Of a stretch of 26,322 nt of DNA, positions 15,737-23,696 are shown piece after piece (within the stretch, counting starts at the first letter, position 1; every line of letters begins with the position of its first letter). Position numbers and translations under genes: made by a program. The notes beneath the pieces were generated by a model. That model ran no database searches, was not told the origin of the DNA, and saw only the letters and a list, made by a program, of their open reading frames with translations. Source of the DNA: Actinomycetota bacterium (GTDB taxonomy: Bacteria; Actinomycetota; Actinomycetes; Nanopelagicales; Nanopelagicaceae); the NCBI GenBank assembly GCA_947503395.1, contig CANNDP010000003.1, positions 1 to 26,322 on the forward strand, read 5' to 3'.

Positions 15737-15758
15737 GTGGAAAAAGTGGGGTTGTGGG
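15737..15758 (+). repeat. Three GTGG repeats upstream of rpsB
   Basis: GTGG begins at 15737, 15746 and 15754 within a G-rich strand (GTGGAAAAAGTGGGGTTGTG). The 8-9 base spacing recalls the tandem GTGG-type boxes bound by MraZ, but neither mraZ nor the division cluster is in this window, so the resemblance may be accidental. It lies upstream of the rpsB leader and of the small minus-strand gene and could serve either as a binding site. Confidence 0.35.
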
Positions 15759-15763
15759 TCGGG

Positions 15764-15964
15764 TAGGATTTGGCCCGCACAGAGGTAAAACTCTGTGACT
15801 TCACGCGTCTACTTCATTTAATTACACACGCTGTAATTACTTGAGGAAACCATTTCGGTCTGACTCTAAATGAGTTAGTCGGTGCCTAGACGCTAGAGAA
15901 CTAACAAATAGTTGGTTCATTAACCGATGCGAACGAAAAGTTCGCGCTTAAGGAGCGTGCCGCC
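15764..15964 (+). promoter_or_regulatory. Structured 5' leader of rpsB with possible promoter
   Basis: The 280 bases between the small minus-strand gene and rpsB hold no protein gene. TAGGAT at 15764-15769 is a possible -10 box, without a clear -35. The transcript would then start close to the first hairpin, CACAGAG-GTAAAA-CTCTGTG (15778-15797). Further stems are an 8-bp dyad at 15819-15839, CTGACTC/GAGTTAG (15860-15878, one G-U pair) and GCGAAC/GTTCGC (15929-15945). CGCT/AGCG (15945-15957) encloses most of the AAGGAG ribosome-binding site at 15950-15955. Ribosomal protein S2 represses its own operon through the rpsB leader in several bacteria. The folding here suggests the same, but that is inference. 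Confidence 0.5.
15819..15839. repeat. Perfect dyad in the rpsB leader
   Basis: TAATTACA (15819-15826) and TGTAATTA (15832-15839) are perfect inverted 8-base arms separated by CACGC. As RNA this makes an AU-rich hairpin with a 5-base loop. As DNA it is shaped like a binding site for a dimeric repressor. No T-run follows, so it is not a terminator. Confidence 0.6.
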
Positions 15965-16786
15965 ATGGCGGTTGTAACAATGCGAGAACTCCTCGACAGC
16001 GGTGTTCACTTTGGACATCAGACTCGTCGTTGGAATCCAAAGATGAAGCGCTTTATCTTCACAGAGCGCAATGGAATCTACATCATCGATATTCAGCAAT
16101 CACTTGCCCTAATCGATAAGACCTATGACTTTGTCAAAGACACAGTTGCAAAAGGTGGACACCTATTATTTGTAGGAACAAAGAAGCAGGCTCAAGAGCC
16201 AATTAAGTCTCAAGCCGCTCGAGTTGGAATGCCTTATGTCACTGAGCGTTGGCTTGGTGGAATGCTTACTAACTTCCCAACTGTCTATAAGCGTATCCAA
16301 CGTTTAAAAGAGCTAGAGGCTCTTGAGGCATCTAATGATCAAGTTCTAACTAAGAAAGAACTTCTCTTGCTCCGTCGTGAGCGCGAAAAGCTTCATAAGA
16401 ACCTTGATGGAATTCGTAACATGACCAAATTGCCATCAGCAGTTTGGGTGGTTGATACCAAGAAAGAGCATCTAGCAGTTGCTGAGGCTCATAAGCTTGG
16501 GATTCCAGTTATTGCAATCCTTGATACAAACTGCGATCCAGATGAAGTTGATTTCAAGATTCCTGGAAACGATGATGCAATTCGCTCAGTAGCGCTGCTA
16601 ACTCGAGTCATTGCAGATGCTGTTGCAGCAGGACTTCAAGCGCGCTCTGCAAATGTTGCTAAAGAAGCAATGGATGCAGCTAAGAGCGCTGAAGGCAACG
16701 TTGCTGCCGGTGAGCCTCTTGCAGATTGGGAGAAGGAGCTACTTGCAGGAACTCCTGAAGCACCAACTGAGAACCAAGGAGCATAA
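15965..16786 (+). CDS. rpsB: 30S ribosomal protein S2
   Basis: Structural protein of the small ribosomal subunit, at the head-body junction where it helps S1 and mRNA docking. 273 residues. It begins MAVVTMRELLDSGVHFGHQTRRWNPKMKRFIF, one of the S2 signatures, continues with GIYIIDIQQSLALIDKTYDF, and has the second signature PSAVWVVDTKKEHLAVAEAHKLGIPVIAILDTNCDPD. The last 40 residues are a variable acidic tail (LADWEKELLAGTPEAPTENQGA). AAGGAG at 15950-15955 precedes the ATG by 9 bases. The stop is followed directly by the tsf GTG, so S2 and EF-Ts are co-translated. A long hairpin-rich leader precedes the gene and is the likely control point. Confidence 0.98.
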   Translation: MAVVTMRELLDSGVHFGHQTRRWNPKMKRFIFTERNGIYIIDIQQSLALIDKTYDFVKDTVAKGGHLLFVGTKKQAQEPIKSQAARVGMPYVTERWLGGMLTNFPTVYKRIQRLKELEALEASNDQVLTKKELLLLRREREKLHKNLDGIRNMTKLPSAVWVVDTKKEHLAVAEAHKLGIPVIAILDTNCDPDEVDFKIPGNDDAIRSVALLTRVIADAVAAGLQARSANVAKEAMDAAKSAEGNVAAGEPLADWEKELLAGTPEAPTENQGA

Positions 16787-17614
16787 GTGTCATATTCAGC
16801 AGCTGATGTAAAGAGGCTTCGCGAAGCAACTGCAGCCGGAATGGTTGATTGCAAAAAAGCTTTAGATGAAGCAGCAGGTGACTTTGATAAGGCAGTAGAA
16901 ATTATCCGCGTTAAAGGCCTTAAAGGCGTTACCAAGCGTGAAGGTAGAGCTACTTCAAATGGACTTATCGCTGCCAAATCAGAGGGCAACACTTCGGTAA
17001 TGCTTGAACTTAATTGCGAAACAGATTTCGTTGCTAAGGGAGAGAGGTTTCAAGCAGTTGCCAATGAACTTCTTGAGCATCTTTTTTCCTCAAAGCAGAG
17101 CGATCTTGCAGCATTTCTAACTTCAAAGCTTGCAACAGGTAAAGCTGTACAAGAGGTAATTGATGAAGCTAATGCAACTATGGGGGAGAAAGTTGAGTTA
17201 AGACGTCTTGCAGTAATTCAAGGCTCGCCCAATGCTCAATATCTACATCGCACTAGCCCAGATTTGCCACCACAAGTTGGAGTATTGGTAGCACTTGCTA
17301 AAGATGATGCAGTAGTTGGAAAAGATATTGCTCAGCACATTGCAGCATTTGCCCCGCAGTACTTAGATCGGGCTTCAGTGCCTGCTGATGTCTTAGAGCA
17401 TGAGCGCAAGGTTGCTGAAGAGACCGCTAAGAATGAGGGTAAGCCTGAGGCAGCTATCGCCAAAATTACCGAGGGGCGCGTGACTGGCTTTATCAAAGAG
17501 GTTGCTCTCCTTGAGCAGGCCTTTGCTAAAGATCAGAAGAAGAGCGTTGCAGCGATCCTTACTGAGGCGCAAAATTCCGTGTCAGCCTTCTATCGATTCC
17601 GAGTAGGACAGTAA
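16787..17614 (+). CDS. tsf: Translation elongation factor Ts
   Basis: Nucleotide-exchange factor that regenerates EF-Tu-GTP. 275 residues. The N-terminal UBA-like domain (SAADVKRLREATAAGMVDCKKALDEAAGDFDKA) is followed by the core with the TDFVAKGERF motif at 79-88, whose Asp-Phe contacts EF-Tu and displaces Mg2+. The second half repeats the core fold and includes QVGVLVALAKDDAVVGKDIAQHIAA. The start is GTG, placed immediately after the rpsB stop, with AAGGAG at 16776-16781 inside the end of rpsB. A 42-base gap without a hairpin separates it from pyrH. Confidence 0.98.
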   Translation: MSYSAADVKRLREATAAGMVDCKKALDEAAGDFDKAVEIIRVKGLKGVTKREGRATSNGLIAAKSEGNTSVMLELNCETDFVAKGERFQAVANELLEHLFSSKQSDLAAFLTSKLATGKAVQEVIDEANATMGEKVELRRLAVIQGSPNAQYLHRTSPDLPPQVGVLVALAKDDAVVGKDIAQHIAAFAPQYLDRASVPADVLEHERKVAEETAKNEGKPEAAIAKITEGRVTGFIKEVALLEQAFAKDQKKSVAAILTEAQNSVSAFYRFRVGQ

Positions 17615-17656
17615 AGTTATTTCCGTAGATCTCTAGATATTTTAAGGAGTGGCGAT

Positions 17657-18379
17657 ATGGCAGATAAGCGAAAGGCCTATAAGCGAGTACTCCTTAAATT
17701 ATCTGGTGAAGTCTTTGGCGGAAGCAAGGGCGTTGGAGTAGATCCAGATGTCGTCCACGGCGTTGCCGAGCAAATTGCAGAGGTAGTTCGCTCCGGGACT
17801 CAAGTAGCAATTGTTGTTGGCGGCGGAAATTACTTTAGAGGCGCAGAACTTCAAGAGCGCGGTATGGATCGAGCTAGAGCTGACTATATGGGAATGCTAG
17901 GAACTGTTATGAACTGCCTAGCGCTACAAGATTTTCTTGAAAAAGAGGGAATTGAAACCAGAGTTCAAACCGCTATTGCTATGGGTCAAGTTGCTGAGCC
18001 ATATATTCCACGTAGATCAATTCGCCATCTAGAAAAAGGGCGAGTAGTTATCTTTGGTGCAGGCGCGGGTATGCCATTTTTCACAACCGATACCGTTGCA
18101 GCTCAGAGAGCTCTTGAAATAGGAGTAGATGCTCTTCTTCTTGCAAAGAGCGGGGTTGATGGGGTCTATTCAGCAGATCCTAGAAAAGATAAAGACGCAA
18201 AGCGCTATGACGTAATTACCTATGATGAAGTTTTATCGAAATCACTTGCTGTAGCCGATGCTGCAGCATTTAGCCTCTGCCGCGAGAATAAATTGCCTAT
18301 CGTGGTATTTAACCTTCTTGAAAATGGCAATATTGCTCGCGCTGTTCGTGGCGAGGCAATCGGAACGTTAGTTAATTAA
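17657..18379 (+). CDS. pyrH: UMP kinase
   Basis: Bacterial UMP kinase of the amino-acid-kinase family. It makes UDP from UMP and ATP for RNA, DNA and sugar nucleotides, and is usually a hexamer controlled by GTP and UTP. 240 residues. Phosphate-binding motifs are LLKLSGEVFG (Lys14 to Glu18) and VVGGGNYFRG (55-62). UMP-site residues lie in DRARADYMGMLGTVMN, and GAGAGMPFFTTDTVAAQRALE and AKSGVDGVYSADPRKD are characteristic of PyrH. AAGGAG at 17643-17648 serves the ATG. It is followed by frr after 9 bases, the arrangement found across bacteria. Confidence 0.97.
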   Translation: MADKRKAYKRVLLKLSGEVFGGSKGVGVDPDVVHGVAEQIAEVVRSGTQVAIVVGGGNYFRGAELQERGMDRARADYMGMLGTVMNCLALQDFLEKEGIETRVQTAIAMGQVAEPYIPRRSIRHLEKGRVVIFGAGAGMPFFTTDTVAAQRALEIGVDALLLAKSGVDGVYSADPRKDKDAKRYDVITYDEVLSKSLAVADAAAFSLCRENKLPIVVFNLLENGNIARAVRGEAIGTLVN

Positions 18380-18388
18380 GGGGAAGAG

Positions 18389-18949
18389 ATGAGTATTCAA
18401 TCAGTAATTGCCGATACCAATACCAAGATGGACAAGGCTGTCGAAGTTGCTAAGGAAGACTTTGCTGCAATTAGAACGGGAAGAGCTCATCCATCAATGT
18501 TTGCCAAGATTATGGTTGAGTATTACGGAACTCTCACTCCGCTGTCTCAACTAGCAACAGTTCAAGTGCCAGAGGCAAGAACAGCGATGATTACACCGTT
18601 TGATAAGGGAGCAATTCCCGCTATAGAGAAGTCAATTAGAGAATCAGATCTTGGAGTAAATCCTGGGGGAGATGGCACAGTAATTCGCGTTAATTTCCCG
18701 CAGTTAACCGAGGAGAGACGTAAAGAGTTTATTAAGGTGGCAAAAACCAAGGCTGAGGATTCTAAGATCTCTATTAGAAGCATTAGAAGAGCTGCTAAAG
18801 AGGCTATGGAGAAGCTAGAGAAAGATGGCCAGATTGGTAAAGATGACCTATCTCGCGGCGAGAAAGAGCTAGAGAAAGTCACCTCTGATCATGGAGCAAA
18901 AATCGATGAGATGTTAAAGCATAAGGAAGCCGAACTTCTCGAAGTTTAA
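18389..18949 (+). CDS. frr: Ribosome recycling factor
   Basis: With EF-G it splits the ribosome after termination so that the subunits can be reused. 186 residues, the standard length. The first and last thirds form the three-helix bundle (ending LSRGEKELEKVTSDHGAKIDEMLKHKEAELLEV). The small beta/alpha domain lies between, with VEYYGTLTPLSQLATVQVPEARTAMITPFDK. AIRTGRAHP and VRVNFPQLTEERRKE-like segments are clear RRF signatures (here VIRVNFPQLTEERRKEFI). AGGGGAAGAG precedes the ATG closely. cdsA follows after 15 bases. Confidence 0.98.
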   Translation: MSIQSVIADTNTKMDKAVEVAKEDFAAIRTGRAHPSMFAKIMVEYYGTLTPLSQLATVQVPEARTAMITPFDKGAIPAIEKSIRESDLGVNPGGDGTVIRVNFPQLTEERRKEFIKVAKTKAEDSKISIRSIRRAAKEAMEKLEKDGQIGKDDLSRGEKELEKVTSDHGAKIDEMLKHKEAELLEV

Positions 18950-18964
18950 CTTTGAGGCAAAATT

Positions 18965-19810
18965 ATGAGCGACCTTCACTCAATTAATGAGGCGATAAAT
19001 AAGAAGGCGGGGCGAAAGCTCTTCCCCTCCATTTTGGTAGGTCTATTACTTCTGGCAATAGTTTTCTCCACCATGTCATATGCTCCAATTGCTTTTGCAG
19101 CATTTGTGACTGTTGCGGTATTGATTGCTTTAAAGGAGTTAACTGCAGCATTTAAAGCTCGGGGCATTACTTCAAATTATCTAGGGCTTGCTCTTTCAAC
19201 TGCCTTGATTCTTTCAAGTACTTGGATTGGCGGACTTCCAGGCTTAACGGTCTCAATGGTCATCTCGTTAATACTTACTCTGCTACTAGTACTTCGCGGG
19301 GGAGTAGATGGCTTTGTTAGTAGAGCTACTGCGTCAGCCTTTGCGCTTTTATATCCAGGCTTTGTCGCAGGTTTTATCCTTCTACTTGCCAGATCTGGCG
19401 AGGGTTTTTCCTATATCGCAACGCTAGTAGTAATGGTTGGTTGCAACGATACTTTTGCTTGGGCCTTTGGAGTCTTGCTTGGAAAACACCCGCTTGCTCC
19501 AAAGATTTCACCAAAGAAGACCTGGGAAGGATTCTTTGGCGGGTTGATATTTAGCGCAATTGGAAGCTCACTTGCTTTTTACTACCTCCTTGATTATCAC
19601 CCAGTAATTGGCGCTCTGGCTGGATGCGCCGGCGCACTTACTGCAACTGTTGGCGACCTATTAGAAAGTGGCATTAAGCGAGATCTATCAATTAAAGATA
19701 TGGGAACAATTCTTCCAGGACATGGCGGAATGCTAGATCGCCTAGATGCAGTGCTAATTACCGCCCCTCTGCTCTGGTGCATTCTTGAGATATTGAAGCG
19801 CTTTTCATGA
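18965..19810 (+). CDS. cdsA: Phosphatidate cytidylyltransferase (CDP-diglyceride synthase)
   Basis: Integral membrane enzyme that makes CDP-diacylglycerol from phosphatidic acid and CTP, the branch point for phosphatidylglycerol, cardiolipin and phosphatidylinositol. 281 residues. After a short cytoplasmic start the chain is mostly hydrophobic, with about seven or eight helices visible from residue 20 on. Conserved cytoplasmic parts are ISPKKTWEGFFGG and the family signature SGIKRDLSIKDMGTILPGHGGMLDRLDA (about 235-262), which carries the metal-binding aspartates. GAGG at 18953-18956 precedes the ATG. The TGA overlaps the rlmN start (ATGA). The gene order frr-cdsA-rlmN is usual in Actinobacteria. 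Confidence 0.95.
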   Translation: MSDLHSINEAINKKAGRKLFPSILVGLLLLAIVFSTMSYAPIAFAAFVTVAVLIALKELTAAFKARGITSNYLGLALSTALILSSTWIGGLPGLTVSMVISLILTLLLVLRGGVDGFVSRATASAFALLYPGFVAGFILLLARSGEGFSYIATLVVMVGCNDTFAWAFGVLLGKHPLAPKISPKKTWEGFFGGLIFSAIGSSLAFYYLLDYHPVIGALAGCAGALTATVGDLLESGIKRDLSIKDMGTILPGHGGMLDRLDAVLITAPLLWCILEILKRFS

Positions 19811-20913
19811 GCGAGATAAAACTTGTATTTGATGAGGTTAAGCCAAAGAAGAAGGCCCCTGAGCACCTAGCAGATCTAACTATTGCAGAGAGGCGCGCGA
19901 AGATTGAATCTCTTGGCCTTCCAGCATTTAGGGCTAATCAGATAGCAACTCATTACTTCACGCATTACAACGAAGAGCCTGATTCTTGGAGTGATATTCC
20001 AGCTGCTATGCGCCCGCTAGTTGCTGAGCATTTTCTTCCAAAACTACTAACTCCAGTTCGCCAAGTTGAGTGCGATAAAGGAAAAACGAGAAAAGATCTC
20101 TGGCGCTTACATGATGGAGTATTAGTTGAAACTGTTTTGATGCGTTATAAAGATAGAACGACAGTATGTATCTCATCGCAGGCAGGCTGTGGAATGAATT
20201 GTCCCTTCTGCGCAACCGGACAAGCTGGCTTAACTAGAAATCTAACGGCAGGTGAAATTACATCCCAAGTTGTCGCTGCAGCCAGAGCTTGCGCTAGTGG
20301 AGAGTTGCCAGGTGGTCCAACCCGCTTATCAAATGTGGTCTTTATGGGAATGGGGGAGCCACTTGCAAATTACAACTCAGTGATGAAGAGCGTTAGAAAT
20401 ATTATTACCCCGCAGCCAGATGGCCTAGGAATTGGAGCAAGATCAGTAACTGTTTCAACAGTAGGTCTAGTTCCAGGAATTGAGAAATTAACTAGCGAAG
20501 ATCTACAGATCACCCTCGCTGTATCACTTCACACCCCAGATGATGAACTTCGTGACACTTTAGTTCCAGTTAATTCCAGATGGAAGGTTAAAGAGGTATT
20601 AAGCGCGGCAGATAAATATGTAGCTATGACTGGCAGGAGATATTCCATCGAATACGCACTAATTAGAGATATCAATGACCAGAAGTGGCGGGCAGATCTT
20701 CTAGGCAGGCTATTAAAAAATCGCCATGCCCACGTCAATCTAATTCCACTAAATCCCACACCAGGCTCTAAGTGGACCGCATCTAGAAAGGAAGATGAAA
20801 TAGCCTTCGTTAAAACCTTAGAGAAGTATGGGGTTCCGGTAACAGTTCGTGATACTAGAGGGCGCGAGATTGATGGAGCCTGCGGCCAATTGGCAGCGGC
20901 TAGTAAGCCTTAA
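19807..20913 (+). CDS. rlmN: 23S rRNA (adenine2503-C2) / tRNA (adenine37-C2) methyltransferase
   Basis: Radical-SAM enzyme that methylates C2 of adenosine in 23S rRNA, and in some bacteria also in tRNA. 368 residues. The [4Fe-4S] motif CxxxCxxC is Cys128, Cys132 and Cys135 (GCGMNCPFCATGQAGLTR). The catalytic cysteine pair of the RlmN mechanism appears to be Cys359 near the C-terminus (REIDGACGQL), which takes the methyl, and Cys121 (VCISSQAG). GMGEPLANYN and VSTVGLVPGI are SAM-binding segments. It has the plain RlmN end and no feature to suggest the Cfr resistance enzyme. It starts inside the cdsA stop and ends the cluster. No good terminator is visible in the 68-base gap that follows. Confidence 0.95.
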   Translation: MSEIKLVFDEVKPKKKAPEHLADLTIAERRAKIESLGLPAFRANQIATHYFTHYNEEPDSWSDIPAAMRPLVAEHFLPKLLTPVRQVECDKGKTRKDLWRLHDGVLVETVLMRYKDRTTVCISSQAGCGMNCPFCATGQAGLTRNLTAGEITSQVVAAARACASGELPGGPTRLSNVVFMGMGEPLANYNSVMKSVRNIITPQPDGLGIGARSVTVSTVGLVPGIEKLTSEDLQITLAVSLHTPDDELRDTLVPVNSRWKVKEVLSAADKYVAMTGRRYSIEYALIRDINDQKWRADLLGRLLKNRHAHVNLIPLNPTPGSKWTASRKEDEIAFVKTLEKYGVPVTVRDTRGREIDGACGQLAAASKP

Positions 20914-20934
20914 AAGACGCTACTTTTCTCTCTC

Positions 20935-20964
20935 TTGATAGCGGGGGCAGTAATTAACTAAACT
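20935..20964 (+). promoter_or_regulatory. Promoter of the polyamine operon
   Basis: TTGATA at 20935-20940, 18 bases, then TAAACT at 20959-20964. The -35 matches consensus in 5 of 6 positions, the -10 in 4 of 6. Start of transcription would fall near 20971, leaving about 11 bases before the ATG at 20982 or 26 before the TTG at 20997. The site stands alone in the gap between rlmN and the dehydrogenase and marks a new operon. Confidence 0.5.
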
Positions 20965-20981
20965 CTCACGCCTGACCAACT

Positions 20982-22424
20982 ATGAAAGGTTTTTCCTTGA
21001 AGACGCTACAAAACTTTATCAACGGTAAATCACTTCCATCCTCTTCAGATAAGACTCAAGACTTGATTAATCCCTCAACCGGGCAAGTCTTTGCTAAAGC
21101 TCCAGTTTCAAACGCTGCTGATATAGATAAGGCGATGAAATCTGCCGAGAGTGCATTTGAAATTTGGAAAGAGAGCACGCCAGGTGAGCGCCAAAAAGCG
21201 ATCAATAAGATTGCTGATGCGATTGAAGCTCGCTCAGAGGAGCTAATCGGAATTGAAAGCGAGAACACAGGAAAGCCAATAGCAGTTACTCGCGCTGAAG
21301 AAATTGGCCCCATGCTTGATCAGATTAGATTCTTTGCCGGAGCTGCCCGTCATCTTGAGGGAAGATCTGCTGCTGAATATTCCAAGGGACACACATCTTT
21401 TATTCGCCGTGAGCCAATTGGCGTTTGCGCGCAAGTAACGCCATGGAATTATCCAATGATGATGGCGGTATGGAAGTGGGCCCCAGCAATTGCTGCTGGA
21501 AATACTGTTGTTCTAAAACCAAGTGATACCACTCCAGTTTCAACGCTATGGATGGCAGAGCTAATGCAAGAGTTTCTACCTGAGGGTGTAATAAATGTTG
21601 TAGTTGGAGATCGAGAGACTGGAAGACATTTAGTAGAACATGAGATTCCGCAGTTTGTCTCTATCACCGGCTCGGTTAAGGCAGGTATGGAAGTTGCAAC
21701 AAGCGCAGCTAAAGATCTAAAGCGAATCCATCTAGAACTTGGCGGTAAGGCTCCAGTCGTTATCTTTGATGATGCAAATATTGAGGCAGCTTGTGAGTGG
21801 ATTGCTGTTGCTGGATATTTCAATGCTGGACAAGATTGCACTGCAGCAACGAGAGTTCTAGTTGAAGCAAGCGCCTATGAAGATGTAGTAGCGCTACTTA
21901 GCGAGCAGGCTAAAAATGTTATTAAAGTAGGTATGCCAGATGAAGATGTCTTGGTAGGACCAGTTAATAACGCTAGCCAGCTAGCAAGGGTAAAGGGATT
22001 TATTGATCGCGCTCCAGCCCATGCCAGAATCACAGCTGGTGGAAGCGCTATTGATCGCCCAGGATATTTCTGGAACCCAACTGTTGTTGCAGATCTAAGA
22101 CAAGACGATGAAATGATTCAGAGTGAAATCTTTGCACCAGTTATCACAGTGCAGAAATTCACTGATGAAGCAGAGGCAGTTCGTTATGCCAATGGCGTGA
22201 AATATGGACTGGCCTCAAGTGTTTGGACCAAAGATCATGGCCGCGCGATGAGAATGGCCAAGGCCTTTGACTTTGGTTGCGTCTGGATCAACACCCATAT
22301 TCCAATGGTTGCTGAGATGCCTCATGGCGGATTTAAGCATTCAGGACATGGCAAAGACCTCTCAGGTTATGGATTTGAGGAATACACGCGCATCAAACAC
22401 GTGATGACAAATCTCAACGCCTGA
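20982..22424 (+). CDS. Gamma-aminobutyraldehyde dehydrogenase (NAD+-dependent aldehyde dehydrogenase)
   Basis: Oxidises an aminoaldehyde, most likely 4-aminobutyraldehyde from putrescine breakdown, to GABA. 480 residues. Catalytic residues are in order: Asn156 (TPWNYP), Lys179 in the cofactor loop (VVLKPSDTTP), general-base Glu252 (HLELGGKAP) and nucleophile Cys286 (FNAGQDCTAATR). NINTHIPM-type end motifs appear as WINTHIPMVAEMPHGGFKHSGHG. Residues 90-300 resemble actinobacterial aminobutyraldehyde dehydrogenases closely, and the polyamine transporter genes directly downstream support this substrate. A betaine- or succinic-semialdehyde role is less likely. The ATG at 20982 lacks a ribosome-binding site. 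TTG at 20997 has GAAAGG 7 bases before it and is a real alternative, starting MKTLQNFINGK. The matching transaminase is not in the window. Confidence 0.85.
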   Translation: MKGFSLKTLQNFINGKSLPSSSDKTQDLINPSTGQVFAKAPVSNAADIDKAMKSAESAFEIWKESTPGERQKAINKIADAIEARSEELIGIESENTGKPIAVTRAEEIGPMLDQIRFFAGAARHLEGRSAAEYSKGHTSFIRREPIGVCAQVTPWNYPMMMAVWKWAPAIAAGNTVVLKPSDTTPVSTLWMAELMQEFLPEGVINVVVGDRETGRHLVEHEIPQFVSITGSVKAGMEVATSAAKDLKRIHLELGGKAPVVIFDDANIEAACEWIAVAGYFNAGQDCTAATRVLVEASAYEDVVALLSEQAKNVIKVGMPDEDVLVGPVNNASQLARVKGFIDRAPAHARITAGGSAIDRPGYFWNPTVVADLRQDDEMIQSEIFAPVITVQKFTDEAEAVRYANGVKYGLASSVWTKDHGRAMRMAKAFDFGCVWINTHIPMVAEMPHGGFKHSGHGKDLSGYGFEEYTRIKHVMTNLNA

Positions 22425-22472
22425 TAGATTTCCCCCGAATTAGAAGTAAACCCAACTAGAGAAAGTGAAGAG

Positions 22473-23675
22473 ATGAGAAAAGATCCAGAAAAGTTATCAC
22501 CAGAGGCGCGCTCTATCATCCGCGCCCAAGTCACTCGCCGCTCACTACTAGTTGGAGCTGGAGCAATTGCAGGAGCCAGCACCCTTGCTGCATGCGGCAC
22601 AGGATCAACTGATAGCGGAGCAGAAGGCGTTGTTGATGTTAGTGATAGCGAAAAGATTGTTCGTTGGGCTAACTGGCCACTTTATCTTGATTACAACGAG
22701 GATACTCAGGAGTATCCAACGCTTAAAGCATTTGAAGCAGCTACTGGAATTAGCGCTACTTACACCGAAGATATTGACGATAACAACACCTTCTATGGAA
22801 AAGTTCAAGGTCAATTAGGAATTGGTTCAGATATTGGTTATGACGTTGTTACACCAACAGATTGGATGGCAGCTCGCTGGATTGAATTGGGATATGCCCA
22901 GGAACTAGATGCTGCAAATATTCCAAATAAATCAAATATTCGCGAAGTTCTTTCCAATGTGGGTTTTGATCCAGGCAGAAATTACTCACTAACCTGGCAA
23001 TCAGGTTTTGCTGGATTTGGCTGGAATACTCAAAAGATTCCTAAAGGCGTTAGAACTATTGAAGATTTATTTGCACCTGCCAATAAGGGTCGAATTGTTG
23101 TTCTATCAGAGTTGCGCGACACAATTGGAATAATCATGCAATACCAAGGAGTTGATCCTTCAAGTGATTTCACTGAAGATCAATATATGAATGCAATTGA
23201 CTTTCTAAAGGGCAAAGTTGCTGATGGATTTATTAGAAAAGTTCGTGGTAATTCTTACTCCGAAGATCTAGTAAATGGCGATGCAGTAGCAGTCATTGGC
23301 TGGTCTGGAGATATGTTTATTCTCAAGTCTGAAAATGATGGCAAGTTTGACTTTGCAATCCCTGAATCAGGCGGAATGCTCTGGAGCGATAACATGCTGG
23401 TTCCTTCAACTTCAACCCATAAGAAAAATGCTGAGCTTCTAATGAATCATTATTATGATCCAGCAGTTGCGGCTGAAGTTGCCGCATATGTAAATTACAT
23501 CTGCCCAGTTGAAGCTGCTCAGAGCGAATTGGAAAAAATTGATCCAGATCTAGCAGCTAGCCCATTTATCTTCCCTGATGAAGCCACTTTGGCAAAGGTT
23601 AAGGTTTTCCGTTCTCTCGACGCTGATGAGACTACGAATTTCCAAGCAGCCTTTGACGAAGCTGTCGGCAACTAG
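22473..23675 (+). CDS. potD: Polyamine ABC transporter substrate-binding lipoprotein
   Basis: Captures spermidine or putrescine outside the membrane and hands it to the permease. 400 residues. The N-terminus holds a twin-arginine motif, TRRSLLVGAG (21-30), a hydrophobic stretch and a lipobox LAAC with Cys41 as the lipid-attachment residue. Export by Tat and membrane anchoring are therefore likely. The mature part is a PotD/PotF-type solute-binding fold. WANWPLYLD starts domain 1, YDVVTPTDWMA and LSELRDTIG line the binding cleft, and NGDAVAVIGWSGD belongs to the second lobe. It begins 48 bases after the dehydrogenase stop and the ATP-binding gene follows 21 bases later. Which polyamine is bound cannot be told by eye. 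Confidence 0.9.
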   Translation: MRKDPEKLSPEARSIIRAQVTRRSLLVGAGAIAGASTLAACGTGSTDSGAEGVVDVSDSEKIVRWANWPLYLDYNEDTQEYPTLKAFEAATGISATYTEDIDDNNTFYGKVQGQLGIGSDIGYDVVTPTDWMAARWIELGYAQELDAANIPNKSNIREVLSNVGFDPGRNYSLTWQSGFAGFGWNTQKIPKGVRTIEDLFAPANKGRIVVLSELRDTIGIIMQYQGVDPSSDFTEDQYMNAIDFLKGKVADGFIRKVRGNSYSEDLVNGDAVAVIGWSGDMFILKSENDGKFDFAIPESGGMLWSDNMLVPSTSTHKKNAELLMNHYYDPAVAAEVAAYVNYICPVEAAQSELEKIDPDLAASPFIFPDEATLAKVKVFRSLDADETTNFQAAFDEAVGN

Positions 23676-23696
23676 GGGCTTGGTAGCTAGCCGGTG

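Noticed and set aside
15685..15804. N-terminal extension of the small minus-strand gene up to a GTG at 15804
   Set aside because: Codons are GC-ending and unlike the rest of the window, it covers the GTGG repeats and first rpsB hairpin, and a good ribosome-binding sequence points to the inner ATG at 15684.
19807..20913. Cfr-type antibiotic resistance methyltransferase
   Set aside because: The sequence and its place after cdsA are those of housekeeping RlmN.
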